From Solen grandis (taxonomy: Eukaryota > Mollusca > Bivalvia > Adapedonta > Solenidae), in NCBI GenBank assembly GCA_021229015.1, contig CM037789.1, forward strand, positions 32,221,856 through 32,285,855: a stretch of 64,000 nucleotides of DNA. Direction: 5' to 3'. The first letter of the stretch is position 1; each line of letters begins with the position of its first letter. Under the pieces are notes generated by a model. It saw only the letters and a list, made by a program, of their open reading frames with translations, was not told where the DNA came from and did not search any database. Position numbers and translations under genes: made by a program. This document shows positions 31,802 to 43,046 of the stretch, in pieces.

Positions 31802-32093
31802 TTAACATTTTACCCATAAATATTCATATGCAAATTACTTCATAAAATATAATTTACTTAACGTTAGATGGTATATAAAACAATGGATTTTCTTTGCCAT
31901 GCAGACTTTGTATAATATGAGCTACAATGTTGTATGAGCAAACAGAAGAGACCCTGATCAGATGGCTCCTTACCTTGCAGGAGCTGTCCGATCAGGGGCT
32001 CCTCTGTTTGTTCATATGGAGCTGTAAGGAGCTGTCTGATCTGGGCCTGCTCTGTTTGCCATTCAAAATTGTCGATATGAGGTAAAAGTTTAA
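31802..32093 (+). mobile_element. Family B TTAA element with internal duplication
   Basis: TTAA at 31802-31805 and 32090-32093. Family B blocks are in order, but the central GGAGCTGTCYGATC..CTCTGTTTG segment occurs twice (about 31,979-32,011 and 32,020-32,060), which lengthens the element to ~290 bp. Confidence 0.75.
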
Positions 32094-32234
32094 AGGAACA
32101 ATTAATTTAGTTGGGCCTTAAGATAAGTGGATCATTTCACATGAGACAATTACCCTCTTGAACCCTACAACAAGATATTCATGCATGAGCACAATCATCA
32201 CAACACAGTGATCAGTTTCTAATTATAAAACATT

Positions 32235-32600
32235 AAGACTTTATAATAGGGTTAAAACTGTAAGAGACAGTACAACTGTACTTTGACACTTTGTCTCGCA
32301 GTTCAGTACCAGTGGTACATTTGGTGTATACCCAGTGCAAATTTGCACAAGCATAGAGAGTGGCTGACGTCTTATATGTCTTAATGGCTGTTGCGTGTCC
32401 AATGAAATGTGACATTCTTTCTGGACTTTCAATATTTCTAGATAGTATGAAAGCCCCATCATAGATGACATAAGAATTATTGACACTCAACCATTCTGCA
32501 GGTTGAAGGTTCAGAAGTATTTCAACTTTGGATAACGATGGCATCAAAAGATATCACAGTTTGCAAGCTTTGCCAGCTCGACATGCAAATCTTTTTTTCG
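32235..32600 (+). repeat. ~360 bp dispersed repeat, copy 1
   Basis: Aligns by eye with the reverse complement of 35,735-36,110. Shared words in the same order include GTAAGAGACAGTACA-like, GTGGCTGACGTCTTAT, CAATGAAATGTGACATTCTTTC, TATTTCTAGATA, ATTATTGACACTCA, CTGCAGGTTGAAG and AAAAGATATCACAGTTTGCA. Divergence is high. The termini and class are unknown. Open frames of 104 and 81 residues on the minus strand here are not supported as coding. Confidence 0.6.
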
Positions 32601-34590
32601 ACATGCAAACAATTACAACTTGCAAAAATAACCTAGAACAGTTATCGGTACTGTAACATACCGAAGATCATGTACCGGCGTTCCGTACCAAGAGGGTCCC
32701 GCACTGGTTAAACCTCTATTTTATAATGCCCCTGCTGACGCAGATTGTGACTAATGTTAACCTTCATTAAGTCTTAATCAGTACTTCCTCACTGTAGATT
32801 CAACTCAATTTGCCATACCTGAAAATGTTCTCAATGACTGGAATGATACACTAATCCGACTTGATAAAAATCTTGCTATTTAAATCAAAAAAATACACAG
32901 TATAATAATACCTGTGTTATATAACTTTCTAAAGTATATAAAAACACTGTCAACGACCAACTGATCTTAAAATATACTAGTAACAGGTGAATTGACTTGA
33001 AAGACGTCACGTCACGTTCTTCGATATGTGATCAGCTGTAAAACATTTCTGTTTTGTGTTTCAATTGGTTATTTTAGTATACACAGTATAGCGCCTGGTG
33101 GTTCTCAGTAGAATGTTCTGCCCGAGTAAACACTAGTTAAGGATTTCTGACGTTTCAAACTGAGTCAACATGATAACGGATTTCTGTGTGTTTATGCATA
33201 CAAATGCTTTTCATTCACAGCTGTTAAAGGTTGTCAATGCAAACTTAATTAAATACAAGTAAAATACCTGGAATGATCTAGTGCATGAAAACACAAAACA
33301 AGGCCAAAGAATTGCTTTTTTGATTTGTTAAATAGTGCATAAATGTGCTCAAACTAGGTAAACTTCACATAAAAGAAACTGATGGAATGAGTAAGATCCC
33401 CCCCCCCCTTCAAGACAAATGGTGTCCACTAATGTTGAAAGAAAACCTTAGACAATGGTATAATTCATAATTTGATAAAACTTAATTTTTATTTCAAAAA
33501 TTGCTCTCGCAATAAAGGTTCCAAGTCATCATTAATTGTTACTTTATCTCTGTCCTGCTAGTTAACAACATAACCATATTTGGTGATTCATGATTGTGTT
33601 ATATATTTGCCAAAATTAACAAGCAGATACCCTAGATTTGGTTGGTATTGTAAGTCAACAGACTGCACAGATGCATTGTGTCAGTGTCAATTCAAGGACA
33701 ATAACTCTGCCATCACTAATATTATACTTCTGGCTACTTTAACTGTGCTGACTTTATAGTATAGAGACAAAATTTGGTGATGATTAAGTCTTTATTTGCC
33801 CCCAAACAAAAAACCTTCAAACTTCCCAAACCTTCGGACCAATTTACACAAACTGGACCAGTAGCAGCACTTAATCAGTGACTCAGTATAACGATATATC
33901 TAAATCCAATATTTCTCAAAGGAAAATCCTCAGATATATATATTGTAGATATATATACGGTGGAGCATTAACACAGGGTAGGTGCCCAATATCGATAACT
34001 ACGGTACGTGAAAACATCTATGGTACCTACAGGGAATGCTGGATGCCTGTCGCTTTGCACCATTTGTTCCAGATAATCCTAGAGGTAAGCATGAAATTCA
34101 ACTGACACACTGTCAGTGGCAGTAGATGTATGTACAGTGTTAGGAGGAACTGTGTTGTGGAAGAATTATTTTTAAATCCTGGAAACAGAAAATAAACAAA
34201 TGCAACACTTTTCCCAGATGTGTATATAACCATTCAAGAGATGCCTGGGTAACTATGGAAATAGATCTAAATTTAAAATTCCAAAGGGAAGTGATTTGCA
34301 CACTTTGACCTTAATAAAGATCTCTGGAGTGATTTATTTTTTAATTTTCCTCCAAATATGAAGAATTTCACTGTTTATCACTCATGCATGCATAGACACT
34401 ATGTAACACACTGGATTGTTATCAGGGATCACTTGTATTTCTGTCTGAAAATTTCTTAAAATATTCATGCAGTATTCTATAAAATTCCTATTCATCCCAT
34501 GATTTCACTTTCCCATTTTGAAGAAACTGGTGCCCCCCCTCCAATTACACACAAGGCCACTTCCGTATGACTTGAAAAAAACAACAAAAA
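32601..34590. other. Two kilobases of non-coding sequence, nothing recognised
   Basis: No repeat ends or arrays identified, apart from a short poly(C) run at about 33,399-33,408. Short open frames around 33.9-34.2 kb on opposite strands overlap and have no recognisable domain. Confidence 0.45.
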
Positions 34591-35456
34591 AACAAGAGGG
34601 CCAAGATGGCCCTGTGTCGCTCACCTGAGTAAGATGGCTGTGTTAGGCATAATGACAAAAAATCTAGCATCTAAAAGTGTTTTTCTAACATTTGACTAAG
34701 TGACCTACATATTGATCCTACCTGAATTTGCACTCAACTGGGAATTCATGCAGTCATCATTCATATTAAGTTTAATGAAGACTGGGACAAAAATGTAGGC
34801 CTCTAGAGTGTTCACAAGGTTTTTCTTAGATTTGACCTGGTGACCTAGTTTTTGACCCATGTGACCATTTCAAACTCATCCAAATATCATTAGACAAACA
34901 TCCTGACCAAATTATGAAGATTGGGCAAAACTGGCCTCCAGAGAGTTCAAAAGGTTTTTCTTAGATTTGACCTGGTGACCTAGTTTTTGACCCCATGTGA
35001 CCCAATTTCGAACTCATCTGAGATATCATGTAGACAAACATCCTGACCAAATTTTATGAAGATTGGGCCAAAATTGGCCTTAGAGTGTTCACAAGGTTTT
35101 TCTAGATTTGACCTGTGACCTAATTTTTGACCCCACATGACCCAATTTCGAACTCATCCGAGATATCATGTAGACAAATATCCTGACCAAATTTTATGAA
35201 GATTGGGCCAAAATTGTGGCCTGTAGAGTGTTCACAAGGTTTTTCTAAGATTTGACCTGGTGACCTAATTTTTGACCCCACATGACCCAATATCGAACTC
35301 ATCCGAGATATCATGTAGACAAATATCCTGACCAAATTTTATGAAGATTGGGCTAAAACTGTGGCCTCTAGAGTGTTCACAAGGTTTTTCAAGGATTTGA
35401 CCTAGCGACCTAGTTTTTGACCCCACATGACCCAATTTCGAACTCATCCGAGATAT
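34591..35456 (+). mobile_element. Helentron/HINE-like element, family C, 3'-truncated
   Basis: Starts AACAAGAGGGCCAAGATGGC and is identical by eye to the copy at 13,936 for roughly the first 245 bases, then holds about five ~140 bp units. It stops within a unit after GAACTCATCCGAGATAT, without microsatellite or 3' hairpin. The truncation may be a deletion or an internal stop of transposition. Confidence 0.8.
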
Positions 35457-35482
35457 GGGTACAGTATAGTACCGTTGACTGT

Positions 35483-35724
35483 TTAACCCTTTCCCTCATA
35501 TAGACTCATTTTGACGCCCTCAATAGGTACCACATAAAGCCTGATCTGCAGAAAACCACACTTAAACCTTACCAAATTCAATTATAAAGTCCTCATTTCC
35601 AGACCACTGAGGAGCAGCGAACAGCATAAAACCTGATCAGCCTGTGAGTAACTCGCAGGCTGATCTGGTTTTATGTTGTTTGCATAGGTCTTTTCATGGT
35701 TTCCTCTGTGAGGGAAAGGGTTAT
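35483..35724 (+). mobile_element. Family A TTAA miniature element
   Basis: TTAA at 35483-35486; the right flank is mutated to TTAT (35721-35724). Termini and internal hairpin are present, with GTGAGTAACTCGCAG at the tip. Confidence 0.85.
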
Positions 35725-35734
35725 GGTGTTTTTG

Positions 35735-36110
35735 CAAGTTGTTCTTGTTTGAAGAATTGCATGTCAACCTAGCAAAGATTGCAAACTGTGAAATCTTTTG
35801 GTGCCCTCCAAATCCGAGTCAAAATGTTTCAAATCTTCAACCTGCAGTATGGGTGAGTGTCAATAATTTTAATGCCATCTACATTGAGGATTTTGTTCAT
35901 ATCTAGAAATAACATAAGTCCTGAAAGAATGTTGCGTTTCATTGAATACACAGCAGTCATAGACATGTCTAGATAAGCCATCAGCCACTATCTCAATTTA
36001 TGCAGATTTGTACTCGGTATGTACCAAAACTACAAAGAAATGTACCGGGTACCGAACAACAAGCTAAAATATCAAATATAGCTGTACTCTTTCACAGCCC
36101 TAGATCTCTT
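35735..36110 (-). repeat. ~360 bp dispersed repeat, copy 2
   Basis: Reverse-oriented counterpart of 32,235-32,600: GATTGCAAACTGTGAAATC, CTTCAACCTGCAGTATG, GAGTGTCAATAATTTTAATG, ATATCTAGAAATAACATAAG, GAAAGAATGTTGCGTTTCAT and the outer ACAGCCCTAGATC. With the first copy it forms a diverged inverted pair ~3.1 kb apart. Confidence 0.6.
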
Positions 36111-36667
36111 TGAGGTGGCGAAGACAGAGTAAAAACAGACGGAAACCTGAAGACAAAGCCATCATGTCATGGTGTGTTAAACCATCTACACATGGAGATA
36201 CCTTATATCTTTTCAAATCTTCAAAGCCCTATTTTTGTACAGAGCATTGTCACCCAACCCAGTCTACATATTCCCCGATCACTGTTTTTCTTTGTTATAA
36301 AGACAGGGAATAAAGAATAAGGGGATGTTGCTCTAACTTAAATAACTGACCTGACAAATTCTGTCTCTCCGATTTCAGTTAAAACTTGTTCAAAATAAGG
36401 CTCACCTGTCATTTCAGTATCAGTTGAAGAATCAAATTTCTAGATCACCATATTATGCAAGTTTGTTTACTCTGTATTGAGGTGGAAAATAAAGTCTTTG
36501 GCCTTGCTTCTATATTTATACCAAGTATTTTGAAATACACATAATTATGTCACTGTCTAAGTACATGTGTAGATATATCTTCAATCTCTACAAAACCTTT
36601 AATATTATCAGGGCTTTATCCTTCTTTGTCAGGGACTGTTAACCTATCACTATACAGTCATGATTAA
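36111..36667. other. Non-coding sequence, nothing recognised
   Basis: A 67-residue plus-strand open frame begins at 36,110 (rich in R/K near its start), but it has no recognisable domain and no supporting context, so no gene is called. Confidence 0.4.
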
Positions 36668-36840
36668 GGTATTCCATCTATCAAATAATCATGATCCTTC
36701 AAATGTTTAAAAAGACTTCAGTGCAGATGCAAGCATCCACTGAATTGGAGTTATAAACTCCTTTGCTCTAGGTCAATAATACTAAATTCCCATGATCACT
36801 TGATGGACTTTGATCACAATTTAATGATAGATGGATTATT
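36668..36840 (-). mobile_element. Family D inverted-repeat miniature element
   Basis: GGTATTCCATC start and GATGGATTATT end are mutated forms of the GGTAATCCATC terminal repeat. Interior TCAAATGTTTAAAAAGACTT and GATGCAAGCATCCACTG are in the same orientation as the copy at 20,571. Confidence 0.65.
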
Positions 36841-36854
36841 TTAATATGCCCCCA

Positions 36855-37016
36855 TCCCACTGGGCCAACAAGTCCTAGAAATACCCTTATATACTGTGGT
36901 CCAAGCAGAGAACTACCAGTACAATTTTTAACAGACTTTGTTGTATATTATGGCTGGGGTTCGAACCCATAACCTCCTGCTCCAGGGTCAGACATTCTTA
37001 CCTTCAGCCATAGGAG
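36855..37016 (-). repeat. SINE-1, head-side half
   Basis: AACAAGTCCTAGAAATACCC, CCAAGCAGAGAACTACCAGT and the B-box complement GGGGTTCGAACCCATAACC (about 36,956-36,974) belong to SINE-1 in reverse. The tail half is missing. Confidence 0.6.
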
Positions 37017-37690
37017 ATGCTCAAGGGCTTTTACTGACAACATTGGGGAACACCTCACATCCTCTTCAAGCAGACGTAATCCTTCAAAATGAATGCCTGA
37101 GAAATCATTGATCATATATATATGTAAAACCCAGGGAAAAGGAAGCGTAATAGAAAGAAAAGTAAATATACTCAGTGCATTCTAGGCTCGGCACAAATGG
37201 ATTTTTCCAGCCCGCTGGGTCCAGATTTGCAGAAACTAATGCTTCCCAATCCAGTTCCCACTTAAAACCACTGCAATCCAATATGGATGAAAATCCACTT
37301 ACCGGAACAATGCACCACTTTCCCAGATAAAAGAAGTAGACTTTAGATCTAATTGAACCCAATTTCCCTGTTATTTCAAGCTATAGGTGGCAAGTGTTTC
37401 ACTGTAAGCGAGTACTAGACACTTTATGTCCATTGCAGCTCGTACATTCTCATTTTTTTCTTCCTCTAATTTCCGTAATCTACAACTTCCCTCTGAGTCT
37501 GAAGCCCTCCAATGTTGCATAAATCTCAACTTTGATTACAAGAATGTACAATTAAAAGATAACTATTTCAGTGTTACTCACAGTATCCAAAAGACACATT
37601 CAATTGGTTCAATGTGAATCTAAGATTGTATAAAAGATTACAACAATGATGGCTTCTTTTGAATTGACAATTTGCTTCTGAAACACACCA
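37017..37690. other. Non-coding sequence, nothing recognised
   Basis: Open frames of 85 residues (minus, 37,105-37,362) and 63 residues (plus, 37,426-37,617) lie here. Neither has a recognisable domain or clear splice-site context, so neither is called. Confidence 0.4.
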
Positions 37691-37699
37691 TATAATCAC

Positions 37700-37925
37700 A
37701 ACCATTGTTTGTATCACAGCAGTATCACCTAGACAAGATAGCACACCTAGTTACATAACCATGACACCAAGCCAACCAGTCCTGGGACTACTCTTAACCA
37801 TATACGCTGAGCGCCAAGCAAGGGACTATATACCAGTTCCATTTTTAATGACTTTGGTATGTTGTGGTTGGGCTCAAACCAACTACCTTTCCCTGGCAAC
37901 TAACCTAGCTTCATGGCTAATATTG
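37700..37925 (-). mobile_element. SINE-1, degenerate copy
   Basis: CAGTATCACCTAGACAAGAT, ACACCAAGCCAACCAGTCCT, GAGCGCCAAGCAAGGGACTA and CATTTTTAATGACTTTGGTA are SINE-1 body words in reverse order of transcription. The head (GGGCTCAAACCAACTACC) has a decayed B-box. Confidence 0.65.
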
Positions 37926-38079
37926 TAAGGGAAGACAGTCAATATTTTGGCACAACTTTTGAAGTATTTTTGAGTTTCGCAGCGGAAATAATTTGCTCAG
38001 AAGATGCAGTCATACACCATGAAATTGTTTTGACTATGGCTTGCAGAACATGGCAAAACATTTCTTTGCTAAGGTTTTA

Positions 38080-38680
38080 AACATTCCATAGACAGTATTT
38101 CTGTCATTTTTTACTTTTGTCTACATGCGCCATATATAGTACTGCTACACTGTGCTCTCACACAGTATATGTGTGGCATGATATCCCACCTATTTACACT
38201 ATCCTGACATGATATCCCACCTATTCACATTATCCTGACAAGATATCTCACCTATTCACATTTCCTGACAAGATATCCCACCTATTCACATTATCCTGAC
38301 ATGATATCCCACCTATTCACATTATCCTGACAAGATATCCCACCTATTCACATTATCCTGACAAGATATCCCACCTATTCACATTATCCTGACAAGATAT
38401 CCCACCTATTCACATTATCCTGACAAGATATCCCACCTATTCACATTATCCTGACATGATATCCCACCTATTCACATTATCCTGACATGATATCCCACCT
38501 ATTCACATTATCCTGTTATGATATCCCACCTATTCACTGACACTGCCCAATTGGAACTACACTTATGTGCTGAGCACCAACTAGAAATATAATTATACTA
38601 GTATCATGTGACAACTTTGGTTTGCTGAAGCTGGGGATCAAACCCAACACATGCCATGCATACAGGCACTGAATACCCAA
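38080..38680 (-). mobile_element. SINE-1 copy carrying an internal minisatellite
   Basis: The left part has tail/body words (CATAGACAGTATTTCTGTCA, CATATATAGTACTGCTACAC, TGTGTGGCATGATATCCCAC). The right part has AATTGGAACTACACTTATGTG and the head-side GCTGGGGATCAAACCCAAC. Between them a body segment is repeated 12 times, lengthening the SINE by ~340 bp. Confidence 0.7.
38180..38540. repeat. 31 bp minisatellite, 12 units, inside a SINE
   Basis: Units of GATATCCCACCTATTCACAT followed by TATCCTGACAA. One unit is a base shorter and some have CATG or TTATG in place of CAAG at the junction. The unit is recognisably the SINE-1 body GATACCACACCCAGTCACAT..TATCCTGACAC seen once in the intact copy at 6,061. 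Confidence 0.9.
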
Positions 38681-38689
38681 AGAGTAATG

Positions 38690-38832
38690 ACTTGACTATT
38701 TGAGTTTACAGTCGCTTCGACAGTATTTCAGTCATATAGCGACGTCTAGTTAATTACAGGTGGAGGGAGACCCTGAATGCACAAAGGCATCCAGGCAGAA
38801 CCACCGACCTACCACAAGCCAGCTGGAAGAAC
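38690..38832 (-). repeat. SINE-2, head missing
   Basis: TTTACAGTCGCTTCGACAGT, TTTCAGTCATATAGCGACGT, GGCAGAACCACCGACCTACC and CAAGCCAGCTGGAAG match the 3' two thirds of SINE-2 in reverse. The tRNA-like head is not present. Confidence 0.7.
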
Positions 38833-39883
38833 AGAGTAATGATATCAAAGAGCAAATTTAAAATCATTTCCAATGCACATCCTTAAGAACTTGATGTAAG
38901 AGGCCATTTTAAAACATAAATATTGAAAGTAGCCTCTTGTGATATCTGCTTCCTGAGATATGCTTCTTTAAAGTAATAGATATATACAGAACCCATGGGA
39001 TGGCAGTAAAATTGTTGTCTCCTTGCCGGAAGGATGACCTTCAAAATGTTCCATATCCGTCTATTTCTATGTGCACTTATGGTAAAAGAGTTTTCAGTCA
39101 GTCCTCAGGCTGCAGACATTAGCAGGACTTCTCTGTCCACTCTTTTTATCTACAGATTGATATTGTGGAAGAAACATTTTTATAATCTCTAAATGGAAAA
39201 TACACCTTTTATCTGGTTTATTGCAAAGGCATGACACTATCATGTATTTGTTGTGAAAGCAACTTTTTTCTTTTTTTACTTGTTTTAATGGAAGTAATAT
39301 CTTTGTATCAATTATCCTAAAAGCAATGCTTTCTATCATGCGTTTACAGAGAAAGTAATTTTCTTGTCATTTATTGTAACCATAACGTTTCATTTTATAC
39401 TGATGAAATACTGTGTTCCATCTGTGAAATAAAATCTGTATTATTCACTGACATTGGTAACCCACTCTATGAATGATACTGGTCTGCCGGATCTTATTTT
39501 TACTTATAAAGGGAGATAACTGGGGTGTATATGAATATGTAGCATTCCAGACTTCCAGTATTTACTAGTTGCTTCCCTTTGTTTCTTTAAAATTAATGAC
39601 GGATCCATTTGTGTATGAACATGATGAAAATAACAAGAAAGTTCCATTCTTTCGTCATCACTTAGCATAAAATAAAAAGAAAATATTTAAATCTGTCACG
39701 TCTTATGCGATATTCAGTATCCTCTCAAAACAAACAAATATTCCCTATTCATTAGTCATGCTTATGTTATAAAAATTGGGAAGGCGCTTCCATACTGTAA
39801 GGTCTTGTTATCTTAAGCTGTTGGTGCCAAGAAAATTGGATAGTTCCTGGACTCACTGTTCGATGGTTTATTTGGTGCAAGAT
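38833..39883. other. Non-coding sequence, nothing recognised
   Basis: No repeat or gene identified. A minus-strand open frame of 81 residues at 39,094-39,339 has no recognisable domain. Confidence 0.45.
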
Positions 39884-40150
39884 CCCTACAACAGTATTTC
39901 AGTCATTTGGAGGCCATGTCTTCTTGAAACAGATAAAGTGATGTTATACTGCAGTATCACACCATAGACAAGTGGCATGATACCACACCCAGTCACATTA
40001 TTCTTACATGGGGTCACCCAGCCCTGGAACTACCCTAATATGCTGAATGCCATGCAAGGGAGTTCTTTACCAGTCTTTTGTATTACGATGCAAGGGATTG
40101 AACCCATGAGCTCCAGATTTTGAGGCGGATGCTCAAACTACTCGACCACG
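39884..40150 (-). mobile_element. SINE-1, near full-length
   Basis: CAACAGTATTTCAGTCATTT, GAAACAGATAAAGTGATG, GTGGCATGATACCACACCCA and CATGCAAGGGAGTTCTTTAC, then the head complement GGGATTGAACCCATGAG (about 40,093-40,109) and CTACTCGACCACGGGG. Good agreement with the copy at 6,061 but a changed A-box. Confidence 0.75.
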
Positions 40151-40274
40151 GGGATCCAGGCTCTGAATGTCAAGATAACAGGACTAGTTGTGGTACATGA
40201 TGCCATTTGCTCTAGGTGTGGTACCTAACAGTGAGTTAGGCAGCACAAATTTATGTCAAAGTCCCAAAACAACT

Positions 40275-40342
40275 AAAAATACTGTCAGGGGCTTAAACTT
40301 ATTGGGGCATTAAAACCAAACAAATAAATAAACAACCAATGC
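40275..40342 (+). repeat. SINE-type 3' tail fragment
   Basis: AAAATACTGTCAGGGGCTTA, GGGGCATTAAAACCAAACAAATAAATAAAC resembles the plus-orientation SINE-1 tail. Only the tail is present. The longer run is quoted here in pieces, AAAACCAAACAAATAAATA being its core. Confidence 0.5.
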
Positions 40343-40448
40343 AGATTCTTCATATAAACTGGAAATGTGTCCACTGGACATGGATACACTTTGTGCCATC
40401 TTCACTAAATCAGGGACTGTAACTCTGAAGGTGCCATGATTCAGTAGA

Positions 40449-40622
40449 ACTAGAAATGTGTCCAGAGGACACAGATGCCCCCATCCATCACATTTTCAAA
40501 AACAAAAGCTAACACCCAGGAGTGCAAGTCATGTCCTGAGTAATATATCCATGGAGATTAAAGTCTGTAGAACAAATACCTTCAGAATTACCTGTGTCAC
40601 AGTTTGGGTTGGGCAGATGGAC
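40449..40622 (+). repeat. 5' part of a helentron-like element running into a gap
   Basis: Begins GAACTAGAAATGTGTCCAGA, with a perfect TGTGTCC/GGACACA hairpin at 40457-40473 and CAGATGCCCCC. It reaches CAGATGGAC exactly where the N run starts. In related bivalve elements this point leads into a GGAC-type microsatellite. A decayed version of the same 5' start (GGAAATGTGTCCACTGGACA) lies at about 40,359. Confidence 0.55.
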
Positions 40623-40722
40623 NNNNNNNNNNNNNNNNNNNNNNNNNNNNNNNNNNNNNNNNNNNNNNNNNNNNNNNNNNNNNNNNNNNNNNNNNNNNNN
40701 NNNNNNNNNNNNNNNNNNNNNN
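40623..40722. other. Assembly gap, 100 N
   Basis: A run of exactly 100 N, the usual placeholder for a gap of unknown size. Open frames crossing it are artefacts. Confidence 0.98.
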
Positions 40723-42000
40723 AAAAAAAAAAAAAAAATCAAAAATACAAACTTCTTTTGCCAAAATCTAATTTTATTTTTGTAGATTCTAAAAAGGGGT
40801 TAAACCGGGAACCTTAAAAATTCAATATTAAAAGAATATTCCTGGTCCCCAGCAAATAAAAAAGAGGGTCTGTGGGTTTCGAGATTTTTTTTTAACATAA
40901 AATGAGAAAAAAAAGGGGGGAAATATTTTTTTTTTTTAAAAGGCAAAAGGAAAAAAAAACTTCGGGGTTGGTCGAAAAAAAGAGATTTTGGGCGGGAGAC
41001 CAAAAAAGGAACTTTTTTTTAGCAGATTTCTGTGAGATTAAAAAAAAAAAAAAAAATAGAGGCTCATTTTCCTGGATAACCCCTTGCATGTTAAATGATG
41101 TTTGTCGTTTTAAAATGGGGCCACATGCTGAAGAAAATTTTCCCAAAATACTTTGGAAAAGGAGGGAAAACATGTAAAACATCTGTGTGAATGAAGTTGT
41201 GAGTGTACATAAATTTTTTGATTATTAATCTTTATTTGCAACTTAATCAGATCAAAAAGGTTTTTTGGCATCCCTCCAAAAATGAAAGAGAGATTAAGAG
41301 GAAAAAAGGGCAGTCAAATCTTACCAAGTTTCTGCTCCATTTTTTTTTTTTAAAATTTTTGGCCTTTAAAAACCAAAAAAAACAAAACAAAATGGAGGCC
41401 AATACGAAAAAAAAAACCCTGAGTGGATCTCAGTAAATTAAAGGCTGTCTTAAAAAAAAATTTGGGTTGGTTTTAAGTTTTGATACACAAAATTTTTGTC
41501 AGGGGAGCATAGATAGTCTAAATATTTTTTTTCTATGTGATTATAAACTACCAAAAAAGATAAAAAAAAAAAAAAAGATTTTTTCTTTTTAAAGTAAAAA
41601 AATATTGTGTAGGAGCCCCATATATTTAGCCAGGATGTGTGTGGGGTGTGGGGGGGGGGGGGGGGATATTTAAACTATGATGTTGTTTTAATAAAATAAA
41701 ACATTTTAAAATAATTCATTTATGATTTTTATGAACTTGAAACCAGTAAAAAATTGAAGATATGTTCCCTGTTACTACAACTTTAAAAAAACTTACAAGT
41801 TAAAAATATCAAAAATGATCAGAAAAAAAAAATATTAAAAAATAATTTTTTGGGTTTTAGATATTGTTTTGCACTCCAAAAAAATTTAGGGTGGGGTTTG
41901 GTGTTCACTGAAACCCAAAATTAAAGTGTTTTCAAAACTGGGCCTTTTAACATAATTAATTAAGTTTTCCCTTAAATTGTTAAAAAAAAAAATTTAAAAA
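40723..42000. other. Low-quality sequence after the gap
   Basis: Immediately after the gap there is a 16-base poly(A), then dense runs of A, T and G (for example 40,905-40,990, 41,041-41,056, 41,645-41,665) of the kind left by unpolished long reads. Quality improves around 42.0 kb. Several open frames of 67-96 residues made of poly-K/poly-F are artefacts. No feature should be called here. Confidence 0.75.
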
Positions 42001-42336
42001 TTTGAAACATAAATTGATATTTCTGATTAATATCTTGTTCTAGTAGCACCAGAGATGTTGTATTTAAACAGGATGTCAGCAATAAAATTAAATCAGTTTG
42101 TTTGAATCTTATTATCTTAATCATTAAATGTCATGAAAACAACTTCTACGTTTGCACAAGGTTGTCTTGCATGATAAGAAATTGCTTTAAAAAAGAAATT
42201 ATTGCACATGAACCAGTATTTGATTTTTAATTCCTACTGAGAAGGTACAGTACTACTTATTTAGTCCTTGTGGTTATTTTGAAGCTTGGGAACTTCAAAG
42301 CAGGCAAGCTGGTACAGACCAAATTGAATGTTTGTT

Positions 42337-42595
42337 TTACCCTTTACTTCATACAGACTCATTTTGACATATTGGCAAACAGAGCAGACCCATATTGGTA
42401 AATGAGTTCCTATAGAAGCTGTCTGATCAGGGTCTCCTCTGTTTGCTTATACAAATAACAATATTATAACTCAGATTCTATATAGTCTGCAGAGTCAAGA
42501 AAAATCCACGGTTTCATATACCATTTAAAGTTCAGTTAATTAATATTCATGAAGTCATATATTTGTACATAAACATTCATAAAGTAAAGGATTAA
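42337..42595 (-). mobile_element. Family B TTAA element
   Basis: Left terminus CCCTTTACTTCATACAGACTC preceded by TTAC, then TTGGCAAACAGAGCAGACCC, GTCTGATCAGGGTCTCCTC, GAATATTAATTAAC-type AT block, and right terminus CATAAAGTAAAGGA with TTAA at 42592-42595. The family-A-like GACTCATTTTGACATATTGG lies at the left end. Confidence 0.8.
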
Positions 42596-43046
42596 ACAGA
42601 CTTAATTTAGTAACAAGATAAGCTTTGGATTATGTATAACAGCTTAGTGTGGTCAGTTGGTGTATATACCTAAGGACTTTAAAATATTATGCACCTCACA
42701 GGTAGGGGACTCATGTGTTGCGTGCAACACCAGTTACTTGCTCTTATTGTAGTTAGTTGGACGTTGCTATAATTTATAAATGAAATACCTTTGCAGAGAC
42801 TAGAAACTCTAGTACACCAACAATACATATAATAAGGAACAATAGCAAATGAACTCATAATCTAACTAGAACTATCACTAAAGGTAATAAATACCCCTGT
42901 ATCCCACGGCCACTTTTTCTCTCAGTACTGGTAATATGAGTGTGGGACATGAACTTCTCAGTATTTATATGAAATAAATCATTATTAGCTATAATTATAG
43001 CTTTTTAATAGGTTACAGTCTGTAAATGAGGTCATTTTACTGTTAT

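Noticed and set aside
30626..31845. Possible repetitive protein gene (360 aa plus strand, 230 aa minus strand)
   Set aside because: Both frames follow from a 33 bp tandem repeat whose length is a multiple of three. The flanks are a SINE and a TTAA element, with no exon or promoter context.
40458..40817. 119-residue ORF
   Set aside because: It runs across the 100-N gap.
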